NCBI GenBank assembly: GCA_023391175.1
Contig: JAEWBL010000631.1
Span: 1-13,717 of the forward strand
Direction: 5' to 3'
Source: Pseudomonadota bacterium
GTDB taxonomy: Bacteria; Pseudomonadota; Alphaproteobacteria; Rhizobiales; Xanthobacteraceae
DNA: 13,717 bases
Positions 5,413 to 13,479 of this stretch are shown here, one piece after another. The notes under the pieces are model-generated. The model made no database searches and was not told the origin of the DNA. It worked only from the letters and a program-made list of their open reading frames with translations. Positions within the stretch are counted from its first letter, which is position 1. Every line of letters begins with the position of its first letter. A program made the position numbers and the translations under genes.

Positions 5413-6429
5413 ATGACTAAGACCATGAAGGCCCTGCTGCTGAAGCAACATGGCGACGTGAGCGACCTCCAGGTCGTCACCGACTATCCGGTGCCCAGCG
5501 CCAAGCCGGGCGAGGTGGTGATCCGCGTTGGCGCCTCGTCGTTCAACTATCACGACGTGTTCACGGTGAAGGGCATGCCCGGCATCAAGGTGCCGCTGCC
5601 CGTCATCATCGGCCTCGACATGGCCGGCGAGATCGTGGAGCTGGGCGAGGGCGTCACCGGCTGGTCGGAGGGCGACCGGGTGCTTGTGAACCCGCTCAAC
5701 CCCAAGGTGGGATTGATGGGCGAGATGATGGACGGCGGCATGGCGGAGTACTGCGCCGTCACCGCCGGCCAGCTCATCAAGATGCCCGACGGCGTGAGCT
5801 TCACCGACGCCGCCTCCCTTCCGGTCGCCTACGGCACCGCACACCGGATGCTCGTCACCCACAACACGGTGAAGGCAGGCGACAAGGTGCTCATCCTCGG
5901 CGCCTCGGGCGGCGTGGGCACGGGCTGCGTCATGCTCGCCAAGCAGATGGGCTGCGAGGTGATCGCCTGCGCCGGCTCCGACGACAAGATGGCCCGCCTC
6001 AAGGAACTGGGCGCGGACCATGTCGTGAACTACCGCACCACCGACTTCTCCAAGTGGGCGGTCGATAAGTACGGCAAGCCCCAGCGTCGCACCTATGAGG
6101 GTGGTGTGGACGTGGTGGTGAACTTCACCGGCGGCGACACCTGGGTGCCCTCGCTGCGCTGCGTGAAGCGCGGCGGCACCATCCTCGTGTGCGGCGCCAC
6201 CGCCGGGCACGATCCGAAGGAAGACCTTCGCTACATCTGGAGCTTCGAGCTGAAGGTCATCGGCTCCAACAGCTTCTACCACGAGAACCTCTCCGCCCTC
6301 ATGGACATGATCCAGAAGGGCGAGCTGAAGCCGGTGGTGGACAAGGTTCTCCCGCTCGAAGAAGCCGCCGAGGGCCTGCGCATGATCCGCGACCGCGAGG
6401 TCATGGGCAAGATCGTCGTCACCCCCTGA
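5413..6429 (+). CDS. MDR-family (quinone-oxidoreductase-like) NAD(P)H-dependent oxidoreductase
   Basis: This 338-residue cytoplasmic oxidoreductase of the medium-chain dehydrogenase/reductase superfamily has a GroES-like N-terminal domain (about 1-125) and a Rossmann domain (about 150-280). GASGGVG at 163-169 binds the cofactor. The usual catalytic zinc ligands are absent: SFNYHDV (43-49) has no Cys, and GLDMAG (67-72) has L and D where zinc enzymes have H and E. The four-Cys structural-zinc lobe is also missing, replaced by VNPLNPKVGLMGEMMDGG. It therefore fits the zinc-independent quinone/enoyl reductase branch, which reduces activated C=C or quinone groups, though simple alcohol dehydrogenase names are often given. 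The start has GAGAGAAG upstream. The next gene begins 11 bases after the stop. The substrate is unknown. Confidence 0.88.
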   Translation: MTKTMKALLLKQHGDVSDLQVVTDYPVPSAKPGEVVIRVGASSFNYHDVFTVKGMPGIKVPLPVIIGLDMAGEIVELGEGVTGWSEGDRVLVNPLNPKVGLMGEMMDGGMAEYCAVTAGQLIKMPDGVSFTDAASLPVAYGTAHRMLVTHNTVKAGDKVLILGASGGVGTGCVMLAKQMGCEVIACAGSDDKMARLKELGADHVVNYRTTDFSKWAVDKYGKPQRRTYEGGVDVVVNFTGGDTWVPSLRCVKRGGTILVCGATAGHDPKEDLRYIWSFELKVIGSNSFYHENLSALMDMIQKGELKPVVDKVLPLEEAAEGLRMIRDREVMGKIVVTP

Positions 6430-6440
6430 GAGGCCGCACC

Positions 6441-6860
6441 ATGTCTGACGCTCCCCTGACCAAGGAACAGGTCCAAGCCCTCCTCTTGAAGGGCCCCTTC
6501 CACCAGTGGCTCGGCCTCACCGTCGAGGACGTGGGCGAGGGCACCATCCGCCTGCGCGCCAAGTGGCGTCCGGAATGGGTGGTGAATGCCGACAAGGGCT
6601 ACGCCCACGGCGGCATCCTCGCGACGCTCGTTGACCTCACCGCCGACTGGGCGCTCGTCTCCAAGACCGGGCGCGGCGTGCCCACCGTCGACCTGCGGGT
6701 GGACTACCACCGCGCGGCCATGCAGCACGACCTCATCTGCGTGGGCAAGGTCATCAAGTTCGGCGGCCAGCTCTGCGTCTCCGAGGCGCAGGTTCTGGAC
6801 GAGGACGGCAAGCTGCTGGCCTCCGGACGCGGGGTCTACATGATCCCGCCCAAGGCCTGA
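6441..6860 (+). CDS. PaaI-like hotdog-fold thioesterase
   Basis: This 139-residue single hotdog domain is typical in length for PaaI/4HBT-like acyl-CoA thioesterases, which hydrolyse CoA thioesters in the cytoplasm. The central helix motif is seen as AHGGILATLVDLTADWAL (residues 55-72; H56 and D65 correspond to the usual HGG...D), followed by TVDLRVDYHRAA (82-93), the conserved second-strand pattern. The ATG at 6441 has GAGAGG seven bases before it; the longer frame upstream lies within the preceding gene and is a shadow. It sits two genes before an acyl-CoA synthetase, so it probably releases a free acid from a CoA intermediate of the pathway or clears dead-end thioesters. Confidence 0.9.
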   Translation: MSDAPLTKEQVQALLLKGPFHQWLGLTVEDVGEGTIRLRAKWRPEWVVNADKGYAHGGILATLVDLTADWALVSKTGRGVPTVDLRVDYHRAAMQHDLICVGKVIKFGGQLCVSEAQVLDEDGKLLASGRGVYMIPPKA

Positions 6861-6870
6861 GGAGGCGCCC

Positions 6871-7653
6871 GTGGCCGCGCTCGACCATGTGGTGATCAAC
6901 ACCCTCAAGTCCATGGACGCGGCCGCGGACCTCTTTGCGGCGCTGGGCTTCACGCTCACGCCGCGGGGGTACCATTCGCTCGGGTCCATCAACCATCTGA
7001 TGATGACGCCCGGCGCCTATCTGGAGCTGGTGGGGGTGCCGGACACCGGCCGCCAGCGCCAGGAGGTGCTGGACAGCCCCTTCGGCCTCAACGGCCTGGT
7101 GCTGCGCACCTTCGACGCCGACGCCACCCGCGACCGCCTCGCGGCCTTGGGCTTCGCCCCGACCGGTCCGGTGGCCTTCTCGCGCCCGGTGGATCTGGCC
7201 GGCGTGGAGCACGAGGCCCGCTTCCGCACCGTGCGCCTGCCGCCGGAGACATTTCCGGCCGGGCGCGTCTATTTCTGCGAGCACCTGACGCCGGAGCTGG
7301 TCTGGCGGGATGAGTGGATGAGCCATCCCAACGGCTTCTGCGCCATCGACGCCTTCACCATCGCCTCACCCGATCCGGAAGCCGAAGCCCGCCGCCTCGC
7401 GAGCGCCTTCGACAGCACGGCCGAGCCGGATGGCGATGGCTGGCGCGTGCCGCTGGAGGATGCCGACGTGCTGGCGGTGCCGGGCGAGAAGGCCGCCTGC
7501 CGCACCGCGACGCTGCGCTTCTCATCCCTCGACGACATCGCGGCTCGCGCCAACGCGCTGAGCGACGCCCGCTGGGAGGCGCTCGGCCCCGACATGGGCC
7601 GCCTCACCCTGCCCGCCTTTGACCTGAACCTGACCTGCAGGAGCGGCCGATGA
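6871..7653 (+). CDS. Glyoxalase-like (VOC superfamily) protein
   Basis: This 260-residue protein resembles the Glyoxalase_3 type of vicinal-oxygen-chelate proteins. It starts with the typical strand ALDHVVINT (H6), followed by the helix AADLFAALGFTLTPRG. It carries candidate metal ligands H42 (INHLMM), E52 (YLELVG) and E137/H138 (FCEHLTPELVW). FCEHLTPELVW and the following SHPNG are hallmark stretches of this group. The C-terminal half appears to be a second, more degenerate VOC module (about 155-255). The start is GTG 6871 with GGAGG five bases upstream. Its stop overlaps the ligase start (ATGA), suggesting translational coupling. VOC members include lyases, dioxygenases, epimerases and isomerases; the reaction here cannot be deduced. 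Confidence 0.82.
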   Translation: MAALDHVVINTLKSMDAAADLFAALGFTLTPRGYHSLGSINHLMMTPGAYLELVGVPDTGRQRQEVLDSPFGLNGLVLRTFDADATRDRLAALGFAPTGPVAFSRPVDLAGVEHEARFRTVRLPPETFPAGRVYFCEHLTPELVWRDEWMSHPNGFCAIDAFTIASPDPEAEARRLASAFDSTAEPDGDGWRVPLEDADVLAVPGEKAACRTATLRFSSLDDIAARANALSDARWEALGPDMGRLTLPAFDLNLTCRSGR

Positions 7654-9188
7654 GCTTGCCCGCGAACCTCGGGGATTTCGTCTGCCGCACCACTGCGCCG
7701 GACCACCCCCTGTTCATCGGCCTCGATTTCGACGGCACCACCACCGTGCTCACCCTCGCCGGCTTTGATGCCCTAGCCGATGCCGTGGCGCGAGGTCTTC
7801 TCAAGCATGGCCTCGGGCGCGGCGACCGCGTCGCCATCCTCGCCGCGAACCGGCCGGATTATGTGGCGGTGGTGATGGGCGCCATGCGCGCCGGCATCGT
7901 TCCGGTGCCGGTGAACTTCAAGTTCCCGGCCGCCACCATCGCCGACGTGATCGCCGATTGCGGCGCGCGCCTCGTGGTCCATGACGGCGAGCGCCGCGCG
8001 CTGCTGCCCGCCGAGGCGCCCGAGGGCGTCGCCTTCGTGGATTTCGACGGCACCGGGCCGGGCGCGCTCGCCGCCGTGCTCGATCCCGGCGCGTTCGAGC
8101 CGGTGGTGCCGGCGCCCGACGAGCCGGCGCTCAGCCTCTACACCTCCGGCTCCACGGGGCGGCCGAAGGGCGTGCTGCTCTCCCACGCCGCGCACCGCTG
8201 GGTCGCGGACACCCGCCGCGCCGAGATCGACCTCTCCCGCGAGCGCATGCAGATCGCCGCGCCGCTCTACCACATGAACGCGTTGGCCCTCGCCTTCCTC
8301 GCCTGCGCGGCCGGAAGCACGGCGGTGCTGCTGCCCCAGTTCCGCGCGGTGCCCTATATCGAGGCCATCGCCAGCCACGGCTGCACCTTCCTCACCGCCG
8401 TGCCGCCCATGATCGCCATGATGCTGCGGGAGAAGGCGGCGCTGGCTGAGGCCGACCTTTCCGGCGTGCGCCTGCTGCGCATGGGCTCGGCACCGGTGAC
8501 AGATTCGCTTGCCCAGCAAATCCGCCAGCTTCTGCCCAACGCCGCCATCATCAACGCCTACGGCACCACGGAAGGCGGGCCCATCGTGTTCTCCGGCCAT
8601 CCGGACGGGCGGCCGGTGCCCATGGGCTCGGTGGGCTATCCCCATCCGCAGGTGTCGGTTCGCCTCGTGGGGCCGGAGGCGCCGGAGAGCGGGGAGCTGG
8701 AGATGAAGAGCCCGGCGGTAATGCTCGGCTATCACAACCGCCCGGACGTGCGCTCGCCCCTCACGGCGGACGGCTTCTACCGCACCGGCGACGTGTTCCG
8801 CCGCGACGCGGACGGCTTCTATTATTTCCTCGGCCGCACCGACGACATGTTCGTCTGCGGCGGCGAGAACATCTTCCCCGGCGAGGTGGAGGCGGTGCTC
8901 GACAGGCACCCGCAGGTGCTCCAGTCCTGCGTCGTGCCGGTGCCGGACGACATCAAGGGCGAGAAGCCCGTCGCCTTCGTGGTGCGCCGGCCCGGCGCCG
9001 ACATCGGCGAGGAGGCGCTGAAGCAGTTCATGCTCGCCAACGCCCCCGCCTACCAGCATCCGCGCCGCATCTGGTTCCTGGAGCAGATGCCTCTCGCCAC
9101 CACCAACAAGATCGACCGCAGCGCGCTCAAGCGGCGCGCCATGGCAGAGATGAACCCGGCCGAAATCAGCGCGGGGAGCCCGGCATGA
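7650..9188 (+). CDS. Acyl-CoA synthetase (class I adenylate-forming enzyme)
   Basis: This 512-residue ATP-dependent ligase would activate a carboxylic acid to its CoA thioester through an acyl-AMP. All core motifs are present: the P-loop [11 protein letters not shown] (164-174), YGTTEG (304-309), the hinge Asp in YRTGD (D381), [20 protein letters not shown] (395-414), and the catalytic lysine in TTNKIDR (K487). The length is normal for medium-chain, aromatic or small branched acids. The acid cannot be named from sequence. The start ATG 7650 overlaps the previous stop and has CAGGAG six bases upstream; its stop overlaps the next start (ATGA). With the thioesterase and reductase it makes the CoA-ester core of the operon. 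Confidence 0.93.
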   Translation: MSLPANLGDFVCRTTAPDHPLFIGLDFDGTTTVLTLAGFDALADAVARGLLKHGLGRGDRVAILAANRPDYVAVVMGAMRAGIVPVPVNFKFPAATIADVIADCGARLVVHDGERRALLPAEAPEGVAFVDFDGTGPGALAAVLDPGAFEPVVPAPDEPALSLYTSGSTGRPKGVLLSHAAHRWVADTRRAEIDLSRERMQIAAPLYHMNALALAFLACAAGSTAVLLPQFRAVPYIEAIASHGCTFLTAVPPMIAMMLREKAALAEADLSGVRLLRMGSAPVTDSLAQQIRQLLPNAAIINAYGTTEGGPIVFSGHPDGRPVPMGSVGYPHPQVSVRLVGPEAPESGELEMKSPAVMLGYHNRPDVRSPLTADGFYRTGDVFRRDADGFYYFLGRTDDMFVCGGENIFPGEVEAVLDRHPQVLQSCVVPVPDDIKGEKPVAFVVRRPGADIGEEALKQFMLANAPAYQHPRRIWFLEQMPLATTNKIDRSALKRRAMAEMNPAEISAGSPA

Positions 9189-10267
9189 ACATCATCGCCC
9201 CGCCCCGCGCGGTGCCGGACCAGGCGTGGGTGGCCGAGGCCATCGCCCGCATCGAGGCGGACATCAACCGCTCGGCCGACACCCACCTCATCCGCATCCC
9301 GCTGCCGCGCGTGCCGGGCATCACGCTCTATCTCAAGGACGAATCGAGCCACCCCACCGGCAGCCTCAAGCACCGGCTGGCGCGCTCGCTTTTCCTCTAT
9401 GCCCTGTGTAATGGCTGGATCGGGCCGGACACGACCATCATCGAATCCTCCTCCGGCTCCACCGCCATCTCGGAAGCCTATTTCGCCCGGCTCCTCGGCC
9501 TGCGCTTCATCGCGGTGATGCCCCGGCGGACCTCGGCGGAGAAGGTGGCGGCCATCGCCTTCGAGGGCGGCGAGCCCTACCTCATCGACGGCTGGAACAC
9601 CTCGGAAGAAGCGCGCCGGCTCGCCGAGGAAGTGGACGGCCATTACATGGACCAGTTCACCTTCGCCGAGCGTGCCACGGACTGGCGCGGCAACAACAAC
9701 ATCGCCGAGAGCATCTTCTCGCAGATGGCCTGGGAGCCGCACCCGATTCCCGACTGGGTGGTGTGCAGCGCGGGCACGGGCGGCACGGCGGCGACCATCG
9801 GGCGCTTCATCCGCTACCGCAAGTTCCCCACCCGCTTGTGCGTGGCGGACCCGGAAGCCTCCGTCTTCCACCGCCACTATGCCGACCGCTCCGTGATGCA
9901 GGTGGATGCCTGCAAGAGCGTCATCGAGGGCATCGGGCGCACCGTGGTTGAGCCCTCCTTCATCCCCTCGGTGGTGGACCGCATGGCGGTGATTTCCGAC
10001 GCGGCGAGCATCGCGGCCGCCCGGAGAATCAGCGCCGTGATCGGCCGCGCCTGCGGCGGCTCCACCGGCACCAACATCTCCGCCTGCGTGGACCTCATCG
10101 AGGAGATGGCGGCGGAGGGGAAAGGAGGGTCCATCGTGACCCTGCTGTGCGATTCCGGCGCGCGCTACCGCTCCACCCTGTATGACGATGCCTGGCTCGC
10201 CGAGCACGGCATCGATCTGTCGCCCCATATCGCGCGGCTCGATGCCGTGTTTGGCCCCGAGCGCTGA
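9185..10267 (+). CDS. PLP-dependent cysteine synthase / cysteine desulfhydrase family protein
   Basis: This 360-residue fold-type II PLP enzyme carries the Schiff-base lysine in [11 protein letters not shown] (K62), the asparagine-loop equivalent [19 protein letters not shown] (87-105), the PLP phosphate loop [13 protein letters not shown] (195-207), and a C-terminal [20 protein letters not shown]. The ESSSGSTA and YDDAWL stretches resemble the Cds1-type L-cysteine desulfhydrase group more than biosynthetic CysK. Such enzymes do beta-elimination or beta-replacement on cysteine-like amino acids, or related lyase reactions. It starts by a 4-base overlap with the ligase gene, with GGGGAG seven bases upstream. 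In this operon a role in cleaving an amino acid- or sulfur-containing intermediate is plausible, but that is inference. The exact reaction is open. Confidence 0.85.
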   Translation: MNIIAPPRAVPDQAWVAEAIARIEADINRSADTHLIRIPLPRVPGITLYLKDESSHPTGSLKHRLARSLFLYALCNGWIGPDTTIIESSSGSTAISEAYFARLLGLRFIAVMPRRTSAEKVAAIAFEGGEPYLIDGWNTSEEARRLAEEVDGHYMDQFTFAERATDWRGNNNIAESIFSQMAWEPHPIPDWVVCSAGTGGTAATIGRFIRYRKFPTRLCVADPEASVFHRHYADRSVMQVDACKSVIEGIGRTVVEPSFIPSVVDRMAVISDAASIAAARRISAVIGRACGGSTGTNISACVDLIEEMAAEGKGGSIVTLLCDSGARYRSTLYDDAWLAEHGIDLSPHIARLDAVFGPER

Positions 10268-10292
10268 ATTTCCCTCTTTCCGGGACTGCACC

Positions 10293-11918
10293 ATGACTGC
10301 GTCGTTCGATTGGTCCGCCGGCTATCCCTCGCGGCGCCTGCCCGTGTTCGGCAACAATGTGGTCTCCACCTCCCATCCGCGCGCGGCGCAGGCGGGGCTT
10401 TCCATGATCGCGCGGGGCGGCAATGCGGTGGACGCCGCCATCGCCGCCGCTGCCGTCATGGCCATCGTGGAGCCGTGCAGCAACGGCCTCGGCTCGGACG
10501 CCTTCTGCATCCTGTGGGACGGCAAGGGCCTGCACGGCCTCAACGCCTCGGGCTTCTCGCCCGCCGCCTGGACGCCGGACTACTTCCGCGCCAAGTACGG
10601 CGCCGACGCCAAGACCCTGCCCCAGCGCGGCTGGGACGCGGTGACGGTGCCCGGCGCGGTGGCGAGCTGGGTGGCGCTCTCGGAGCGCTTCGGCAAGCTG
10701 CCGTTCGCGGACCTGCTCGAACCGGCCATCGCCATCGCGGAGCGCGGCTTCCTCGTCTCCACCAATGTGCAGCACAAATGGGCCGCCGCCGCGACCCTGC
10801 CTCAGCTCACCAGCCAGCCCGGCTTCAAGGAGGTGTTCCTGCCCAAGGGGCGCGCGCCCTTCGTGGGCGAGCATGTGACCATGCCGGGCGCCGCCCGCGC
10901 GCTGCGGCTGATCGGCGAGACCAGGGGCGAGGCCTTCTATCGCGGCGAGATCGCCGAGGCGCTGGAGGCCAACGCGAAGGCCAATGGCGGCGCCCTCACC
11001 GCCGCCGACATGGCCGCCTACGCGCCGGACTGGGTGACGCCCGTGGCGCAGGACTATCGCGGCTACACCGTCCACGAGATCCCGCCCAACGGGCAGGGCA
11101 TCACCGCGCTGATGGCGCTGGGCATCCTCTCCCATTTCGATCTTTCGGGGATGCATGTGGACGGGGTGGAGGCGCAGCACCTCCAGATCGAGGCCATCAA
11201 GCTCGCCTTCGCCGACGTCTATCGCTACGTGGCGGACCCGAGGGCCATGGAGATCAGCCCGGCGGACATGCTGGACCCAGCCTATCTCGCCGACCGCGCC
11301 CGCCTCATCGATCCGCGCCGCGCACAGCATTTCGCGCCGGGCAATCCGGTGCGGGGCGGCACCATCTATCTCACGGCGGCGGATGCGTCGGGCATGATGG
11401 TGAGCTTCATCCAGAGCAACTACCAGGGCTTCGGCTCGGGCGTGGTGCTGCCGGAGTGGGGCGTGTCGCTGCAGAACCGCGGCTTCGGCTTCAGCCTGAA
11501 CCCGGAGCGGGCGAACGTGGTGGCGCCCCGCAAGCGGCCGTTCCAGACCATCATTCCCGGCTTCCTGACCAAGGACGGCCAGCCGGTGATGAGCTTCGGC
11601 GTGATGGGCGGCAACATGCAGCCGCAGGGCCATGTGCAGACGCTGGTGCGGATGCTCGACTTCGCCCAGAACCCCCAGGCCGCCTGTGACGCCCCGCGCT
11701 GGCGCTTCGACGAGGGCCTCTCCATCAACCTCGAGCCCGGCAACACGCCGGAGCTGCTGGATAGCCTCGCCGCGCTCGGCCACGAAGTGGCCGTGCTCAA
11801 CGACACCTATCAGGATTTCGGCGCCGGCCAGTTCATCTGGCGCATGGGCGATCCGGCCGTGGAAGGCTACGCGGCGGCCAGCGATCCGCGCCGGGATGGT
11901 CAGGCGGCGGTGAGCTGA
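10293..11918 (+). CDS. Gamma-glutamyltransferase-family protein (Ntn hydrolase), cytoplasmic type
   Basis: This 541-residue homologue of gamma-glutamyltransferases cuts itself in two to expose a catalytic Thr, then cleaves gamma-glutamyl amides or related bonds. Family features are ARGGNAVDAAIAAAAVMAIVEP (about 37-58), PGAVASWV, FREL-like regions, NGQGITALMAL, the processing site with the presumed nucleophile T357 (GGTIYLTAAD), MVSFIQSNYQGFGSG, RKRPFQTIIPGFL, and GVMGGNMQPQGHVQ. At the cleavage site the common TTH/TTY is TIY. No signal peptide is visible, unlike E. coli Ggt, so it is probably cytoplasmic (YwrD-like group). I chose the ATG at 10293, 25 bases after the previous stop; the longer open frame is a shadow of the PLP gene. 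It is the last gene of the operon. Cephalosporin-acylase-like activity cannot be excluded. Confidence 0.9.
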   Translation: MTASFDWSAGYPSRRLPVFGNNVVSTSHPRAAQAGLSMIARGGNAVDAAIAAAAVMAIVEPCSNGLGSDAFCILWDGKGLHGLNASGFSPAAWTPDYFRAKYGADAKTLPQRGWDAVTVPGAVASWVALSERFGKLPFADLLEPAIAIAERGFLVSTNVQHKWAAAATLPQLTSQPGFKEVFLPKGRAPFVGEHVTMPGAARALRLIGETRGEAFYRGEIAEALEANAKANGGALTAADMAAYAPDWVTPVAQDYRGYTVHEIPPNGQGITALMALGILSHFDLSGMHVDGVEAQHLQIEAIKLAFADVYRYVADPRAMEISPADMLDPAYLADRARLIDPRRAQHFAPGNPVRGGTIYLTAADASGMMVSFIQSNYQGFGSGVVLPEWGVSLQNRGFGFSLNPERANVVAPRKRPFQTIIPGFLTKDGQPVMSFGVMGGNMQPQGHVQTLVRMLDFAQNPQAACDAPRWRFDEGLSINLEPGNTPELLDSLAALGHEVAVLNDTYQDFGAGQFIWRMGDPAVEGYAAASDPRRDGQAAVS

Positions 11919-11920
11919 AG

Positions 11921-12062
11921 GGCGGCGGCGACGCCTTCATCACGCGATCCTACCCGGCGGTCGGGCTCGCCGACGCCAGAAGAGCACGGGACGCAAAGGT
12001 GTCCTTGGTAGCAGGCGTCGATCCAGCGGCGAAGGCAGAGGCGGAGAAGGCCGCGCTCCTGC
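11921..12062 (+). pseudogene. Remnant of a tyrosine-integrase arm-binding domain
   Basis: In one open frame that has no start codon (open from 11918 to the TAG at 12176-12178), the translation reads GDAFITRSYPAVGLADARRA followed by RDAKVSLVAGVDPAAKAEAEKAA. This matches the pattern of the N-terminal arm-DNA-binding domain of P4-type phage or island integrases (LGSYPxVSLAxAR...GxDP). Nothing of the catalytic domain (R...HxxR...Y) follows; the frame continues with unrelated-looking sequence. It is a degraded end of an integrase, suggesting that an integrated element once lay here and was largely deleted. It is not expected to be expressed. Confidence 0.6.
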
Positions 12063-12178
12063 GCTGGCCCTTCGAGATCAACGCGCAGAGAAGACCCGTC
12101 GCCCTCCACCCTGTCTCGAGTGGATCCCAGACCGAAACGCGCTCGGGCTCCCGGAACGGATGGGAGGACGCCCCATAG

Positions 12179-12205
12179 AAAAGGCCGGCGCACGCGGCGC
12201 CGGCC
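12179..12205 (-). terminator. Intrinsic terminator after rhmD
   Basis: A perfect 9-bp stem, GGCCGGCGC (12183-12191) and GCGCCGGCC (12197-12205), with a 5-base loop, is followed on the minus strand by TTTTC. It lies 25 bases beyond the stop of the minus-strand dehydratase. On the plus strand no T-run follows, so it serves the minus strand. Confidence 0.82.
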
Positions 12206-12230
12206 AGGCTGGGGAGAGACGGAACGCCGC

Positions 12231-13415
12231 TCAGTTGCCGTAAGGGCGGTGCAGCTCAACCTCGGGGTTGAGCCGGACGCCGAAGCCCGGCTTGTCGAGG
12301 GCGGAGGCCTTCATGCGGCCGTTCACCGGCACCGGCTCGTCCAGCAGCAGCGGGCTGAACGCGGGCCGCACCTCGTCCGCATTGGGCGCGCTCATGATGA
12401 TCTCGGTGAACGGGCTGTTATGGCGCGTGATCACGAAATGGTAGCTGTAGACGCCCGAGCCGTGGGGCACCATGAGCTTGCCGTGGGCATCCGCCAGCGC
12501 CGAGATCTTGATGAGCTCGGTGATGCCGCCGCACCAGTTCACGTCCGGCTGGATGATGTCGCAGCAGTCCATCTCCAGGAGCATGCGGAATCCCCAGCGG
12601 GTGGCCTCGTGCTCTCCGGTGGTCACCAGCATGCCCTTGGGCACGTTGCGCTTGAGGTCCGCATAGCCCCAATAGTCATCGGGGGAGAGGCATTCCTCGA
12701 TCCACTTGAGGCCGAACTCCTGCGCCTTCTGGGCGAGCTTGATGGAATAGTTGAGATCAAGACTCATCCAGCAGTCGTACATGAGCCAGAAGTCGTCGCC
12801 GACCTTGGCGCGCATGTCGGCGAGCTTCTCGATGTTCTTCTTCAGGCCCTCGTCGCCCTCGGCCGGGCCGTGCAGCAGGGGCAGCTTGCCGCCGATGAAG
12901 CCCATTTCCTTGGCAAGGTCCGGCCGCGCGCCGGTGGCGTAGAACTGCAGCTCATCGCGGACAGGGCCGCCGAGCAGCGCATGCACCGGCTCGCCGCGCA
13001 GCTTGCCGAGCAGGTCCCACAAAGCGATGTCCACGCCCGAGATGGTGTTCACCACCACGCCCTTGCGGCCGTAGAACTGGGTGGAGAAATACATCTGGTC
13101 CCAGATCTTCTCGATCTCGGTGACCTGCCGGCCGATGAGGAAGCGCGAGAGGTGCTTCTCCACGATGAAGGCGCCGATCTCGCCCGCGGTGGTCACGCCG
13201 AGGCCGACGGTGCCGTCGGAGGCCTCCACCTCCACCACCAGCGTGCCGAGCACGTTGATGCCGAAGGAGCGGCGGCTCTGCCGGTATTCCTCGTAGCGCG
13301 CCATGGGGGTGGCGATGTGGTCGTCGATCCAGTGATAGCCCTGGGTGTCGTGGTAGTCGGCGCCGCCGCCGCGCACGGTATAGGCGCGGACCGCCTTGAT
13401 GGTCGGCATGGCCAT
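12231..13415 (-). CDS. rhmD: L-rhamnonate dehydratase (enolase superfamily)
   Basis: This 394-residue enzyme would convert L-rhamnonate to 2-keto-3-deoxy-L-rhamnonate in the cytoplasm, a step of non-phosphorylative L-rhamnose catabolism. The N-terminal capping domain carries the RhmD hallmark HWIDDH (28-33, substrate-binding H33) and the region [20 protein letters not shown]. The barrel holds the three metal ligands in WLMYDCW (D214), KWIEE (E240) and TTGEHE (E268), with spacings as in RhmD, and the candidate catalytic His in VPHGSG (H318). [15 protein letters not shown] and [17 protein letters not shown] also match this family closely. The ATG at 13415 has AGGAGA about eight bases upstream. 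It follows an MFS transporter gene on the same strand with a 64-base gap and ends at a strong terminator. The assignment is good, though mandelate-racemase-fold specificity can drift. Confidence 0.9.
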   Translation of the reverse strand: MAMPTIKAVRAYTVRGGGADYHDTQGYHWIDDHIATPMARYEEYRQSRRSFGINVLGTLVVEVEASDGTVGLGVTTAGEIGAFIVEKHLSRFLIGRQVTEIEKIWDQMYFSTQFYGRKGVVVNTISGVDIALWDLLGKLRGEPVHALLGGPVRDELQFYATGARPDLAKEMGFIGGKLPLLHGPAEGDEGLKKNIEKLADMRAKVGDDFWLMYDCWMSLDLNYSIKLAQKAQEFGLKWIEECLSPDDYWGYADLKRNVPKGMLVTTGEHEATRWGFRMLLEMDCCDIIQPDVNWCGGITELIKISALADAHGKLMVPHGSGVYSYHFVITRHNSPFTEIIMSAPNADEVRPAFSPLLLDEPVPVNGRMKASALDKPGFGVRLNPEVELHRPYGN

Positions 13416-13431
13416 GGTCTTGTCTCCTCTT

Positions 13432-13454
13432 CGCCCCGCGTCCGGCGCGGGGCG
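13432..13454 (-). repeat. Intercistronic hairpin between MFS gene and rhmD
   Basis: CGCCCCGCG (13432-13440) and CGCGGGGCG (13446-13454) form a perfect 9-bp stem with a 5-base loop. It sits immediately before the rhmD ribosome-binding site and has no T-run. It may stabilise the upstream mRNA, tune rhmD translation, or partly terminate transcription. Confidence 0.65.
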
Positions 13455-13479
13455 TCAGTTGGTCGAAATCAGGCTCGCA

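Noticed and set aside
10095..11783. 562-codon minus-strand frame opposite the GGT gene
   Set aside because: It is an Arg/His/Gly-rich antisense shadow of a gene with clear family motifs.
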